This document shows, piece after piece, positions 18,606-27,507 of a stretch of 64,000 bases of DNA (positions are counted from its first letter, which is position 1; each line of letters begins with the position of its first letter). The notes beneath the pieces are model-generated. The model was not told the origin of the DNA. It was given only the letters and a program-made list of their open reading frames with translations, and made no database searches. Origin of the DNA: JAJDXW01 sp965202895. GTDB taxonomy: Bacteria > Pseudomonadota > Gammaproteobacteria > HK1. The position numbers and the translations under genes are program-made. Location of the stretch: the NCBI GenBank assembly GCA_965202895.1, contig OZ241901.1, positions 3,720,001 to 3,784,000 on the forward strand, read 5' to 3'.

Positions 18606-19341
18606 CCCGATCTGGGGGCTCGTGGCGGCGGCCGGGGCGGGTCTTCGTTTCGGGGCGGATACGCCGAAGCAGTTCGCACCGCTGGCCGGCCGGCCGATGC
18701 TGGCCCACGCGATCGAGGGGCTCGCGGCCGACCGCCGGGTGCGCTCGGTGATGGTGGTCCTGCCGCCCGGAGGCCCGGCCTTCCACCGCCTCGGCCTCCG
18801 GATCGGGCGCCGCGTCCTGCTCGCCGAGGGGGGCGGCGACCGGAGCGGCTCGGTGGCGAACGGGTTGGCCCGCCTCGCCGCGGCGGCCGGCGCGGGGGCG
18901 GGAGACCGGGTGCTGGTGCACGACGCGGCTCGCCCCTGCCTCCACCCGGAGGACCTCGCCGCCCTCATCGACGCCGGCCTCGAGCATCCGACCGGGGCGC
19001 TCCTCGCGTCCCCGGTGCGGGACACCCTCAAGCGGGCCCGGGCGGACCCGGGGAACGGAGGGTCGGTGGTCGAGGCGACGGTCTCCCGCGATCGGATGTG
19101 GCGCGCCCTCACCCCGCAGATGTTCCGGCTCGCCGACCTTGCCGCCGCGCTCTCGGAGGTCTCGGACCGCGGCGCGTCGGTCACCGACGACGCGGAGGCG
19201 ATCGAGGGCTGGGCCGCGCGCCGCGGACGGCCGCCGCCGCGGCTGGTGGAAGCCCGCTACGAGAACCTCAAGGTGACCGTCCCGGGGGACCTCGACGCGG
19301 CCGCGCGGGTTCTCGCCGCGCGGGCCGAAGGGCGGGGATGA
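18583..19341 (+). CDS. ispD: 2-C-methyl-D-erythritol 4-phosphate cytidylyltransferase
   Basis: 252 residues. Nucleotide-binding start A-A-A-G-A-G-L-R-F-G followed by P-K-Q-F, D-R-S-G-S-V near residue 85, H-D-A-A-R-P near 108, and the C-terminal T-D-D-A-E-A-I-E with V-T-V-P-G-D-L. It attaches CMP to MEP in the non-mevalonate isoprenoid pathway; the next gene, ispF, acts two steps later. The only sensible ATG (18583) lies inside the right terminal repeat of the element at 18442-18605, so the first residues, M-Q-R-E-T-T, are coded by the repeat. No clear ribosome-binding site precedes it. A longer in-frame ATG at 18508 lies wholly in the repeat and is unlikely. The stop overlaps the ispF start. 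Confidence 0.92.
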   Translation: MQRETTLGPIWGLVAAAGAGLRFGADTPKQFAPLAGRPMLAHAIEGLAADRRVRSVMVVLPPGGPAFHRLGLRIGRRVLLAEGGGDRSGSVANGLARLAAAAGAGAGDRVLVHDAARPCLHPEDLAALIDAGLEHPTGALLASPVRDTLKRARADPGNGGSVVEATVSRDRMWRALTPQMFRLADLAAALSEVSDRGASVTDDAEAIEGWAARRGRPPPRLVEARYENLKVTVPGDLDAAARVLAARAEGRG

Positions 19342-19859
19342 GCTACCGGATCGGCCAGGGCTACGACGCGCACCGCTTCGGCCCCGGCGACGGTATCGTG
19401 GTGGGGGGGGAGCGGATCCCCTTCCACCGGGGTGTCGTGGCCCACTCCGACGGCGACGTGCTCCTGCACGCGGTGTGCGACGCCCTCCTCGGGGGGGCGG
19501 GGCTCGGGGACCTCGGCGCCTGGTTCCCGGACACCGACCCGCGCTACGCCGCCATGTCGAGCCGGGTGCTCCTGCGCGAAGTTCGCGGCCGGGTCGCCGC
19601 GGCCGGATGGCGGGCGGTGAACGTGGACGCGACGGTGATCGCCGAGGCCCCGCGCCTCGCGGGGCGCCGTGACGCGATGCGCGCGAACCTCGCCGCCGAC
19701 CTCGGGCTCCCGGTGGAGGCGGCGAGCGTCAAGGCGACCACCACCGAAGGGATGGGCTTCAGCGGCCGGGGCGAAGGAATCGCCTGCCATGCGGTCGTGC
19801 TGCTCGAATCGCTCTCCGGGTCCCGGGCCTCGCAGGGCTCCGGGCGTCCCCCGGCATGA
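19338..19859 (+). CDS. ispF: 2-C-methyl-D-erythritol 2,4-cyclodiphosphate synthase
   Basis: 173 residues. Metal ligands Asp10 and His12 in G-Y-D-A-H-R-F and His44 in V-L-L-H-A-V-C-D-A-L-L-G. S-D-G-D-V precedes His44, and the C-terminal K-A-T-T-T-E-G-M-G-F-S-G-R-G-E-G-I is a family signature. It cyclises CDP-ME 2-phosphate to MEcPP with loss of CMP. Start ATG overlaps the ispD stop (ATGA). ispD and ispF are separate genes here, unlike the fused IspDF of many alphaproteobacteria. Confidence 0.97.
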   Translation: MSYRIGQGYDAHRFGPGDGIVVGGERIPFHRGVVAHSDGDVLLHAVCDALLGGAGLGDLGAWFPDTDPRYAAMSSRVLLREVRGRVAAAGWRAVNVDATVIAEAPRLAGRRDAMRANLAADLGLPVEAASVKATTTEGMGFSGRGEGIACHAVVLLESLSGSRASQGSGRPPA

Positions 19860-19924
19860 CCGGGCGGCATTCTCTCGACGCATCGGGGCTCATGCCGCCC
19901 TGATTACGCACGAAGCTCGGCTCG

Positions 19925-20180
19925 CAAGCCCCGGTCGGCGGAAGCCCTGGGACAGGCCCCGCGAAAATGCACGACGTCCAGGCCCTCTGGACCGCCGCCC
20001 CTGGTCGGCGGAAATCCCGGGACAGGCCCCGCGAAAGCCCGTCATTCCCCGTCACTCCCGCGAAGGCCCGTCATTCCCACGAAAGCCCGTCGTTCCCGCG
20101 AAAGCGGGAATCCATTTCAATCGAAGCCCCCGGATTCCCGCTTTCTCCCCGCTCTCGCGAGGATGACGGGGAACGACGGG
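19925..20180. repeat. Cluster of short direct repeats and CGTTCCCGCGAAAGCGGGAA hairpin repeats
   Basis: The gap 19860-20434 between ispF and truD is mostly repetitive. A roughly 37-bp unit with cores GGTCGGCGGAA and GGGACAGGCCCCGCGAAA occurs twice (about 19932-19968 and 20000-20037). Several CCCGTCATTCCC/CGAAAGCCCGTC units and a hairpin GTTCCCGCGAAAGCGGGAA at about 20092-20111 follow. A GTCATTCCCGC-type palindrome is also present at 49883-49912. These resemble REP-like intergenic repeats. Nothing gene-like is seen before the truD start region. Confidence 0.75.
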
Positions 20181-20434
20181 CCGAAGGAGACCATTCGCCC
20201 GAGCTTCATGCGTCATCGGGTATGCCGTTGCCTCGACGGCCGGCGCAACGGCCCTCCCGATCCTCGTCTGCCCCGCGGCTCCAGGTCTCCGCTCCCCACC
20301 TTCCCCCCGAGCAACCCCCGCATGGGAATGCCGTTCCCACCAGATCCTCGCGTCGAGCCGACGCCATGAGCCCCGACGCATCCGTCTTCCCGATCGCGGA
20401 CTCTCGTCCGGTGGAAGGTGTACGCTCGGCAGGG

Positions 20435-21556
20435 ATGGAGGGAGGAGCCGTCTCCTTGAAACGCGGCGGGGAGTGGACGTCGGTGCATTGCGTCCGGGGG
20501 TTCGGCGGCTTCATCCCGTTCCCCGCGCTCGCCCGTGCCCACGGAGCGCCGCCGGTGGCCGGCGTGCTGCGGCGCGAGCCGGGCGATTTCCGGGTCGACG
20601 AGGAGCTGGGATTCGAGCCCGAGGGGTTCGGGCCCCACCACTGGCTCCTGGTCCGGAAGACCGGCTGCACGACCCCGTACGTGGCCCGCATCCTCGCCGC
20701 CCGGTACGCCCTCCCGGTGCGGGAGATCGGCTTCTCGGGCCTCAAGGATCGACATGCCGAGACCACGCAGTGGTTCACCGTGCCCGCCCGTGCGCACGCC
20801 GCCGATCCGCCCCCCGGCGAGATCGCCGCCGGGGTTCGCATCGTGCGGGCGGTACGGGGGCGCAGGAAGCTGCGGCGCGGGGTGCACGCGGGCAACCGCT
20901 TCGCCATCGCGGTTCGCGGCGTCGAGGGTGACCGGGACGCGTTCGCGGACCGCGTGGTCCGGATCGCGCGGGCCGGGGTCCCGAGCTACTTCGGCGCGCA
21001 GCGGTTCGGACGGGACGGGGGGAACGTCGCCGCGGCGGCCGGAATGCTGCGCGGAGATGCGAGGCCCCCGGACCGCCTCGCCCGCGGGCTGTACCTCTCG
21101 GCGGGACGCTCCCTTCTCTTCAACCGGGTCCTGCACCGGCGGGTGGAGGCCGGCGCCTGGAACACGTACGTGCCGGGTGACGCGATCGTGATCGCGGGGC
21201 GGCGGCGCGCGCTCGCCCCGGGGGCCTCCCCCCGGGAGGGCGGTCCGGCGGCGGATTGGGTGGCCGCGCTCCGTGCGCACCCCACCGGACCGCTCTGGGG
21301 GCGCGGTGCGCGGGGCGGGGTCGCGGAGGAGGCCCTCGCCTTCGAGGCGGCGGCGCTCGCCGGCTGCGAAGGATGGCAGGCCGGGCTGGAGGCGGCCGGT
21401 CTCGCGGCGGATCGGCGCGCGCTTCGGGTGGCGCCGTCGAACCTCGACTGGGAAGCGTCGGCGGACGGCGGCCTGGTGGTGCGTTTCTCGCTCTCGCGAG
21501 GCGCCTACGCGACGGCCGTCCTGCGAGAGCTGGTCGGGGACCCCGCCGACGGATGA
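20435..21556 (+). CDS. truD: tRNA pseudouridine(13) synthase TruD
   Basis: About 373 residues. N-terminal R-R-E-P-G-D-F-R-V-D-E-E-L-G-F-E-P, catalytic Asp105 in F-S-G-L-K-D-R-H-A-E-T-T-Q-W, R-G-V-H-A-G-N-R-F near residue 150, and P-S-Y-F-G-A-Q-R-F-G-R-D-G-G-N-V near 185, all TruD signatures. It converts U13 of certain tRNAs to pseudouridine. It follows ispF as in many gammaproteobacteria (ispF-truD-surE), but surE is absent here. The start is uncertain: ATG 20435 fits, while a TTG at 20456 with GGAGGAG upstream is equally plausible. Longer upstream frames run into the repeat cluster. Confidence 0.93.
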   Translation: MEGGAVSLKRGGEWTSVHCVRGFGGFIPFPALARAHGAPPVAGVLRREPGDFRVDEELGFEPEGFGPHHWLLVRKTGCTTPYVARILAARYALPVREIGFSGLKDRHAETTQWFTVPARAHAADPPPGEIAAGVRIVRAVRGRRKLRRGVHAGNRFAIAVRGVEGDRDAFADRVVRIARAGVPSYFGAQRFGRDGGNVAAAAGMLRGDARPPDRLARGLYLSAGRSLLFNRVLHRRVEAGAWNTYVPGDAIVIAGRRRALAPGASPREGGPAADWVAALRAHPTGPLWGRGARGGVAEEALAFEAAALAGCEGWQAGLEAAGLAADRRALRVAPSNLDWEASADGGLVVRFSLSRGAYATAVLRELVGDPADG

Positions 21557-21603
21557 AGCGCGCCCCGCCCGGCGCGCCCGGAGCGAGGTCCGCGGCGCAG
21601 CGG

Positions 21604-21785
21604 CAGGGCAATCGCATCCGGACGGAACATGTCGCTCCGCCGCCCGAAATCGTCCGCCGGACGCCGCAGGCGGCCTTCAGGCCGACTCGCCAGGCCGATT
21701 TCGGCGCTCCGCACCCGGAAATCGACCCCTGCCAACGGCGGCTTGGCCATCACGACGCATCGGGAATCCCAATGCGATTGCCCTG
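21604..21785. repeat. MITE-like repeat A, copy 2 (182 bp, perfect 14-bp terminal inverted repeats)
   Basis: Ends CAGGGCAATCGCAT (21604-21617) and ATGCGATTGCCCTG (21772-21785) are exact inverted copies. The interior matches copy 1 at 6065-6248. The 10-mer GGCGCAGCGG lies directly before the left end and again one base after the right end, consistent with a target-site duplication. It sits between the truD stop and the convergent Smr gene. Confidence 0.88.
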
Positions 21786-21840
21786 GGGCGCAGCGGTGGA
21801 CCCGACCTCGGGCCGGCGGTTCTACCCTACGTTCGCAGCT

Positions 21841-22389
21841 CTACGTTCGCAGCAGTACGTGGACCGCTCCGGTGCCCCCCGCGTTGTCGGGGGCGGTGCA
21901 GAACGCGAGGACGCCGTCGCAACGGCGAAGCCACCGGTCCACGATCGCCTTCAGCACCGGCCGCCGTTTCGCGGAGCCCCGTCCCTTGCCGTGGACGATG
22001 CACACGCAGCGCATGCCGCGCGCCCGCGACTGGTCGATGAATTCGAGCACCGCGCGCTCGGCTTCGTGCGCGAAGAGCCCGTGCAGGTCGAGCCGGTCCT
22101 GGATCGGGTGGTGGCCGCGCCGGAGCCGGCGGATCTCCCGGTGCTGGAGGCCGGGGCGGGCGAACTCCATGCGGCTTCCGCGTTCGACTTCTCCGCTCGG
22201 ACCGGGCTCGGGGGGCTTCTCCGCCTTCCCGCCGTCTTCCGTCGCCGCTTCCATCGCCGGTTCCGGCGAGGTGCGGCGGAGGGGGCGGCGAACGGGGGTG
22301 ACGCGCTCGTGGTCGTGCTTGAGCGGCCGGGTCTCGCCCACGTGCCGGCGAAAGAGCGAAGCGTCGTCGTCGTGCGAGGAGTGGTCCAT
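21841..22389 (-). CDS. Smr-domain protein (SmrA/YdaL type)
   Basis: 182 residues. The N-terminal D-D-A-S-L-F-R-R-H-V-G-E-T-R-P-L is typical of the gammaproteobacterial Smr/MutS2 family. The C-terminal Smr domain has R-L-D-L-H-G-L, F-I-D-Q-S-R-A-R-G-M-R-C-V and I-V-H-G-K-G-R-G-S near residues 105-140. Smr domains bind DNA or RNA and several have endonuclease activity, but the physiological role of SmrA-like proteins is poorly defined. The ATG at 22389 is chosen because conserved sequence starts there; an ATG at 22470 would add 27 residues. No operon partner. Confidence 0.88.
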   Translation of the reverse strand: MDHSSHDDDASLFRRHVGETRPLKHDHERVTPVRRPLRRTSPEPAMEAATEDGGKAEKPPEPGPSGEVERGSRMEFARPGLQHREIRRLRRGHHPIQDRLDLHGLFAHEAERAVLEFIDQSRARGMRCVCIVHGKGRGSAKRRPVLKAIVDRWLRRCDGVLAFCTAPDNAGGTGAVHVLLRT

Positions 22390-22600
22390 TTCAGGGTTCC
22401 ACGAGATCCGCTCCGGAGGACGCAACCGGTTCTCGATCCGTCGAACGATCGTTGCCAACGTTCGGGTCATGGTCGCCGAGAATCGACTCGCCGGAGAGGG
22501 TAGCCGTTCGGCTCGGAACGTCCAGCTCATCATGCCTGCATGCCTCCTTCGGTTGCCCGTTTCCCGGCGGCCGCTCGCGGCTCGCGCCGGATCCCTGCCT

Positions 22601-22803
22601 GGCCCGGACGTCCCACCTTCCTTCCGCGGTGGACGCCGCTCCGCTCCCGCGGGCGGTCCGTGCTCCGTTCCGGGCCGCTTCGACCGCCCCCGTACCAGGG
22701 GTCGGCTGCCTGCCGCCCTCCGCGGCCTCCGCTTCGCTTGCAGGCCGGGCCTGCCGCCGCGGAGTCTCGACGCTCTCGCGGCGAGGGCCGGGGAGATGTC
22801 CGA
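22601..22803. repeat. GC-rich dispersed repeat D, copy 1
   Basis: Two segments recur at 29699-30155: one with CCGCGGTGGACG and TTCCGGGCCGCT (22601-22682), one with CGGCTGCCTGCCG, TTCGCTTGC and CGACGCTCTCGCG (about 22699-22803). It lies in the 700-bp gap 22390-23089. The rest of that gap, roughly 22840-22920, is an AT-richer stretch (for example TTGTTATATGGAG) that may hold a promoter for the downstream genes; no gene is visible. Confidence 0.65.
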
Positions 22804-23089
22804 TCCAGCCGAATCCACTGTGTACCGGAATGGCCGTCCCGGCTACCTTCCATCGTTCGACGATACTTCCCCTTGTTCCATCAACCCGTTGTTATATGGA
22901 GTGATATCCGAACTTTCGGAGCGTTTGCAGCCGGCCTCGTGCGGGCCACCTGCGCCGGGCGGCGCCCCTGTTTCGGCCGAAAATACGACGACGGGGCCAC
23001 CCGCCGGCCGCGCGTCGGGCTCTCTTGACCGGAAGGCGGCGGGCGCGGACGATCGGGTTCTGGTCCGCATCCCTGACAGGAGCTTCACG

Positions 23090-23584
23090 ATGAGCGGCCC
23101 GCTCGACGCCTTCACCGATCTGCTCGATCGCTTCACCGCCGCCGTGGCGTCCGGCGACGGCGAGGCGTTCGCGGCGCTGTTCTGCGAGGACGGGGTCTAC
23201 GACGACGTTTTCTACGGCGAGTTCCGGGGCCGCGAGGGTCTGGCGGAGATGCTGCGCGAGCACTTCCACGGCAATGCCCGCGATTTCCGCTGGGAGATGC
23301 ACGATCCGGTGTGCGACGGCCGGGTCGGGTATGCGAGCTACACTTTCAGCTACACCTCGACGATGAAGCGGAGCGAGGGCCGGCGCGCGGTGTTCACGGG
23401 ATGTTCGCGGTTCCTGCTCCGGGAGGGACTCATCGAGTCCTACCGGGAGTGGGCGTTCGGTACGGCCGGCCTCGCGCAGCTCGGTGCGCCTCCCGCGGTG
23501 CTCGCGCGCCAGTCGGAGCGCGAGGCCGCCCGCATCCGCGCCCGCGCCGACCGGGGCCTGCATCGCCTGGAGGAATCGACGTGA
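23090..23584 (+). CDS. SnoaL-like / nuclear transport factor 2-like protein
   Basis: 164 residues. The N-terminal helix L-L-D-R-F-T-A-A-V-A-S-G-D-G-E-A-F-A-A-L-F, then E-D-G-V-Y-D-D-V-F-Y-G-E-F-R-G-R-E-G-L, is the NTF2-like cone fold seen in SnoaL polyketide cyclases, steroid isomerases and many ring-modifying or unknown-function proteins. The C-terminal part (about 115-164) is helical and charged. ATG at 23090 with AGGAG seven bases upstream. Its stop overlaps the start of the following carboxymuconolactone-decarboxylase-like gene (GTGA), so the two act together or are co-regulated. Substrate unknown. Confidence 0.8.
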   Translation: MSGPLDAFTDLLDRFTAAVASGDGEAFAALFCEDGVYDDVFYGEFRGREGLAEMLREHFHGNARDFRWEMHDPVCDGRVGYASYTFSYTSTMKRSEGRRAVFTGCSRFLLREGLIESYREWAFGTAGLAQLGAPPAVLARQSEREAARIRARADRGLHRLEEST

Positions 23585-24216
23585 GCCGCGCCGGGCCGCC
23601 CGGCGTCGGGGCGCCCCGCACCGAGCGCCCGCGCCCGGGCCGGCTCGGGCCCCTCGCTCCCCGGAACCTCGATGCGGAGCAGGAGCGGGTGCTCGACACG
23701 ATGCTCGCGGGGCCTCGGGGGAAGTCCGGGTTCCTGTCCCGGGAGCGGGAGATCGGAGGTCCGTTCGCGCCGTGGCTGCGCAGCCCCGGATTCGCCCTGC
23801 CCGCGCAGGAGCTCGGGGCGTTCGTGCGCTACCGGACCTCCCTGGACCCGCGCCTCTCGGAGCTCGCGATCATCGTGGTCGGGGCGGCGTGGCGGGCCGA
23901 CTACGAGTTCGCGGCGCACGCCCCCATCGCCATCCGCGCCGGGGTCTCCCGCGAAACGGTGGACGCGCTCGCGCGCGGCGAGAGCCCTGCGCTCGAACGC
24001 GAGGACGAGCGCATCGTCTACGAGTTCGCGCGGGAGCTGGTCGAGAGCCGCCGGGTCGCGGAAGAACGCTACGCGGCCGCCGTCGGCCTGCTGGGCGAGC
24101 GCGGAGCCGTCGAGCTGGTGGGGCTCCTCGGCTACTACACGCTCGTGTGCATGACCCTGAACGCGTTCGAGGTCCCGCTCGGCGAGGGTATGGAGCCACC
24201 CTTTGCGGCGTCTTGA
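23581..24216 (+). CDS. Carboxymuconolactone decarboxylase-family protein
   Basis: 211 residues. The central part R-S-P-G-F-A-L-P-A-Q-E-L-G-A-F-V-R-Y and L-S-E-L-A-I-I-V-V-G-A-A-W-R-A-D-Y-E-F-A-A-H is the usual CMD/AhpD-like helical core. The peroxidatic C-x-x-C of AhpD is absent: the equivalent position reads A-W-R-A-D-Y-E. It is therefore a decarboxylase-type or uncharacterised member, not an alkylhydroperoxidase. GTG start overlaps the SnoaL-like stop by four bases. The pairing with an NTF2-like protein suggests a small catabolic or modifying step on a cyclic acid; this is inference. Confidence 0.82.
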   Translation: MSRAGPPGVGAPRTERPRPGRLGPLAPRNLDAEQERVLDTMLAGPRGKSGFLSREREIGGPFAPWLRSPGFALPAQELGAFVRYRTSLDPRLSELAIIVVGAAWRADYEFAAHAPIAIRAGVSRETVDALARGESPALEREDERIVYEFARELVESRRVAEERYAAAVGLLGERGAVELVGLLGYYTLVCMTLNAFEVPLGEGMEPPFAAS

Positions 24217-24450
24217 TCCGCACGACCCCCCGGCCCCCGTCGCGGGCGTATCGAGACGCCGCGGCGGCGGGCCGCGGGACGCCGAAGGCCCGGCCGACGA
24301 TCACCCTGGCGCCCGCGCGCCGCTGTCGAAGCGGATCGAGGGGCTGCGGCCCGCGCCCGGGAGCGGATCGGCGTCCGCGGCGGGAGGCGGGAAGGTGGTG
24401 CGGGCTGCGCGTTCGCACCCGGATGGGCCGCGGGCGGAAGGCGTCCCGGC

Positions 24451-26544
24451 ATGAGCCGCCGGGGCGGGCCCCCCACCGTCGCCGGGATCGCCGAGCTCCT
24501 TCGCGCCGGTGATGCGGGCCGCGCCGAATGGGCCGGGCGGGCGGTGCTGAAGCGCGAGCCGCGCAACGCCGACGCCTGGCGGCTGCACGCGATGGCGGCC
24601 CTCGAGTCGGGCCGGCTCGCGAAGGCCCGCACCCGTCTCGAGCGGGCGATCGCCATCCGGCCCGAAAGCTCGGTGTTCCATTCCAACCTCGGGGCGGTGC
24701 TCGAACGCCTGGGCGACCTCGAGGGCTCGTATCGTGCGCACGACCGGGCCCTCGCCCTCGACCGCGAGCCCGCCGACAACTGGTTCAACCACGGCCTCGT
24801 CCTGCTGCGCCTCGGCCGGCCCGCGGAGGCCGCCGCGAGCCTCGAGGCGGCCCGTGACCGGGCGCCGGGCGACCCGGAGGTCCGGCTGAACCTCGGACGG
24901 GCCTTGGAACGGTCGGGCGACGGGGAGGGCGCCCTGCGGGAGCTCCGGAGCGCCCTCGCGCGCGCGGCCGGCCCCGGCGAGCGCTGGACCGGCGAGATCC
25001 GGGAAGCGCTGCGGCGCGTTCTGGCCGAGGTGTTCCCCGTCGAGCCGGCGCCGGACGTACGCCGGCTCCTCGCCGAGACCGGGGTGGGGCCGGAGCTCGG
25101 CGCGGCGGCGGCCGCCCAGCTTCGGATCGGGGCGCCGCCTCCCGACGACGGCGCCGCCGCGGTGCGGTTCCTCGCATCGGGCGGGGGGCTGCTCCTCGAC
25201 TATCTCCGGGAGGTGGTCAACCTCGATCCGCAGCTCGAACGTCTGCTCACCGCGGCAAGGGCCGGGTGGCTGCGGGCGTGGTCCGGCGCGGGTGCGGCCG
25301 AAGCCGCCGTCTGGGCGGCCGGGCCCGAGGGCCGGCTCGCGGCCGCCCTCGCCGTGCAGTGCTTCCACAACGAGTACGCGTGGTACGTGAGCCCGGAGGA
25401 GGGGTCGCTTCTCGCTCCGCCCGCCGCGCGGCTCGACCGGGCCCTCGCGGAAGAGGACGCGATCGACCCGCCGTCGCTCGCCGCCGACCTGCTGCTCGTG
25501 TCCCTCTATCGCCCCTCGAGCGCACTTGCCGGGGCGGACCGGCTGGCCGCGCTCCGGCCGGAAGCGTGGGCGCCTCCGCTGGCGGACCTCCTTCGCCATT
25601 CCCTCCACGGCCCGCGCGAGGAGCTCCGGATCGCGCGCGATCTTCCGGCCTTGGCCGCGGTCGGGGACCCCACGTCCCGGGCGGTGCGTGCGCAGTACGA
25701 GGAGAACCCGTATCCGCGCTGGATATCGCTTCCTCCCGGCCCCGACGTCGATCTCGCGGAGGCCCTCGCCCGGAGGTACCCGGAACGGTCCGCCGGATCT
25801 CCGATCGAGGCCGTGCTGGTGGCCGGGGGAGGGACCGGCTACGAGCCGCTCCTGGCCGCCCGCCAGAACCCGGGCGCGAAGGTGCTGTCGCTCGACCTCA
25901 GCCGCGCGAGCCTCGCCTGCGGCGCCCGCATGGCCCGGCGGCTCGGCCTCGGGAACGTGCGTTTCCTGCAGGGCGACCTGCTCGACGTCGATGCGCTCGG
26001 CGAGCGCTTCGACGCCGTCCTCGCGAGCGGGGTGCTGCATCACATGGCGGACCCGGAAGCCGGATTGCGGGCGCTCGCCGGGGTGCTCCGCCCGGAGGGA
26101 GTGATCCGGATCGGCCTCTACAGCGAGCACGCGCGGGAGCTCGTCGCAAGGGCGCGCGCCGCCGCGGAGGCGGCGGGTCATGACGGCAGCCCGGAGGGGG
26201 TCCGCGCGTTCCGGCGGGAGATCGTCGGGGGCGGCGGGGGGGAGCTCCGGGGGCTTCTCCGCAGCCCGGACTTCTACACCGTGAGCAGCTGCCGGGACCT
26301 CGTGTTCCATGTCCACGAGCGCCGGTTCACGATCCCGAGGCTCGCGGAGGCGCTCGCGTCCGCGGGCCTTCGACCCCTCGGCTTCGATGCGGACCGCGAG
26401 ACGCGCTCCCGCTACGGCCGGGAGTTCCCCGGCGACCCCCACCTTCGCTCGCTCGACCGTCTCGCCGAGTTCGAGAAGGCGCACCCCGAGGCGTTCGCCG
26501 GCATGTATCTTCTGTGGGCGGAGCCGGGGCGCGCCGCGGCGTGA
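24451..26544 (+). CDS. TPR-repeat protein fused to a SAM-dependent methyltransferase
   Basis: 697 residues. N-terminal third: tetratricopeptide repeats (about residues 10-185, for example S-N-L-G-A-V-L-E-R-L-G-D and N-H-G-L-V-L-L-R-L-G-R-P-A-E-A). Middle: a helical region. C-terminal third: a Rossmann methyltransferase with V-L-V-A-G-G-G-T-G-Y-E-P (about 450), acidic motif L-S-L-D-L-S and L-A-S-G-V-L-H-H-M-A-D-P. Before it stands E-E-N-P-Y-P-R-W, a signature of this TPR-methyltransferase family. The glycine motif is GGGTG instead of the usual GCGTG. Target unknown; no export signal. ATG at 24451. The 234 bp upstream hold no gene. Confidence 0.85.
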   Translation: MSRRGGPPTVAGIAELLRAGDAGRAEWAGRAVLKREPRNADAWRLHAMAALESGRLAKARTRLERAIAIRPESSVFHSNLGAVLERLGDLEGSYRAHDRALALDREPADNWFNHGLVLLRLGRPAEAAASLEAARDRAPGDPEVRLNLGRALERSGDGEGALRELRSALARAAGPGERWTGEIREALRRVLAEVFPVEPAPDVRRLLAETGVGPELGAAAAAQLRIGAPPPDDGAAAVRFLASGGGLLLDYLREVVNLDPQLERLLTAARAGWLRAWSGAGAAEAAVWAAGPEGRLAAALAVQCFHNEYAWYVSPEEGSLLAPPAARLDRALAEEDAIDPPSLAADLLLVSLYRPSSALAGADRLAALRPEAWAPPLADLLRHSLHGPREELRIARDLPALAAVGDPTSRAVRAQYEENPYPRWISLPPGPDVDLAEALARRYPERSAGSPIEAVLVAGGGTGYEPLLAARQNPGAKVLSLDLSRASLACGARMARRLGLGNVRFLQGDLLDVDALGERFDAVLASGVLHHMADPEAGLRALAGVLRPEGVIRIGLYSEHARELVARARAAAEAAGHDGSPEGVRAFRREIVGGGGGELRGLLRSPDFYTVSSCRDLVFHVHERRFTIPRLAEALASAGLRPLGFDADRETRSRYGREFPGDPHLRSLDRLAEFEKAHPEAFAGMYLLWAEPGRAAA

Positions 26545-26634
26545 TGGAACGGGCGGCGGCGAGGCCGGGTGCGGTTGCCGCGTCCGGGCCGGGGCCGGAA
26601 TGAATCGCGACAGGCAACGAAGGAGGTGACGATC

Positions 26635-27429
26635 GTGGACTACCGGTACGTGAGCTTCGAGATCGACGGGGAGGGCATCGCGCGCATGACCCTGAACCGC
26701 CCGGAGGCGGGCAACGCGCTCCACGTCGGCATGTGCAAGGAGATGATGGACGTCTCCATTCGCTGCGACGAGGATCCGGCGGTCCGGGTCCTGGTCGTGG
26801 ACGCCGGAGGGCGCATGTTCTGCGCGGGAGGAGACCTCAAGTCGTTCGCGGACGAGGCCGAGCGGCTCGGCCCGGTCCTCAAGGAGATGACCATCTGGCT
26901 GCACGGCACGTTCTCGCGCTTCGCGCGGATGCGCGCGCCCGTCGTCACCGCCGTGAACGGGATCGCCGCGGGCGGGGGGTTCGGGCTCGCGATGTGCTCG
27001 GACCTCGTGATCGCCGGCGAGTCGGCGGCGTTCACGATGGCGTTCACCGCGGCGGGGCTCTCGCCCGACAGCAGCTCGACCTGGTTCCTGCCCCGCATCA
27101 TCGGGCTGCGCCGGGCCCAGGAGCTCATGCTGACGAACCGGCGGATCGGCGCCCGCGAGGCTCTCGAGTGGGGGCTCGTGACCCGGGTGGTGGCCGACGA
27201 CGCGCTCGCGGACGAGGCGATGAGTGTCGCCCGCACCCTTGCGGGCGGCCCCACCGAGGCATACGGATCGGTCAAGCGGCTGCTCGCCGCAACCTTCGAC
27301 AACGGGCTCGAGACCCAGATGGAGCTCGAGGCCCGGGAGGTCACCGACAACGCGCGGGGGGCGGACGGCCGGGAGGGGGTGGCCGCCTTTCTCGAGAAGC
27401 GAAGGCCCGTCTTCCGGGGCCGGCGCTGA
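26635..27429 (+). CDS. Enoyl-CoA hydratase/isomerase family protein (PaaG-like)
   Basis: 264 residues of the crotonase family. Oxyanion-hole segments M-F-C-A-G-G-D-L-K-S-F (about 65) and G-I-A-A-G-G-G-F-G-L-A (about 110). The catalytic region reads A-A-G-L-S-P-D-S-S-S-T-W-F-L-P-R, in which the Asp matches the PaaG-type isomerase and the hydratase Glu is absent. This suggests double-bond isomerisation or another crotonase chemistry and not plain hydration. The GTG start at 26635 is fixed by a near-perfect AAGGAGGTGA eight bases upstream. Followed by a haloalkane dehalogenase and a CoA-transferase on the same strand. Confidence 0.88.
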   Translation: MDYRYVSFEIDGEGIARMTLNRPEAGNALHVGMCKEMMDVSIRCDEDPAVRVLVVDAGGRMFCAGGDLKSFADEAERLGPVLKEMTIWLHGTFSRFARMRAPVVTAVNGIAAGGGFGLAMCSDLVIAGESAAFTMAFTAAGLSPDSSSTWFLPRIIGLRRAQELMLTNRRIGAREALEWGLVTRVVADDALADEAMSVARTLAGGPTEAYGSVKRLLAATFDNGLETQMELEAREVTDNARGADGREGVAAFLEKRRPVFRGRR

Positions 27430-27507
27430 GCCGCGCCGCGACCCGGCGCGGGCGCCGCTCCCGTTCCCTCATCGCGAAACGAATCCCATCGCCCCGAGGA
27501 GGAGCCC

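Noticed and set aside
19925..20180. CRISPR-like array
   Set aside because: Repeat units are short, overlapping and uneven in length with no spacer pattern; no cas gene in the window.
21505..21753. An 82-codon minus-strand frame spanning repeat A copy 2
   Set aside because: Its similarity to a frame at 6059-6649 comes only from the shared repeat, not from a conserved protein.
23581..24216. AhpD-type alkylhydroperoxidase
   Set aside because: The C-x-x-C peroxidase motif is absent from the conserved core position.
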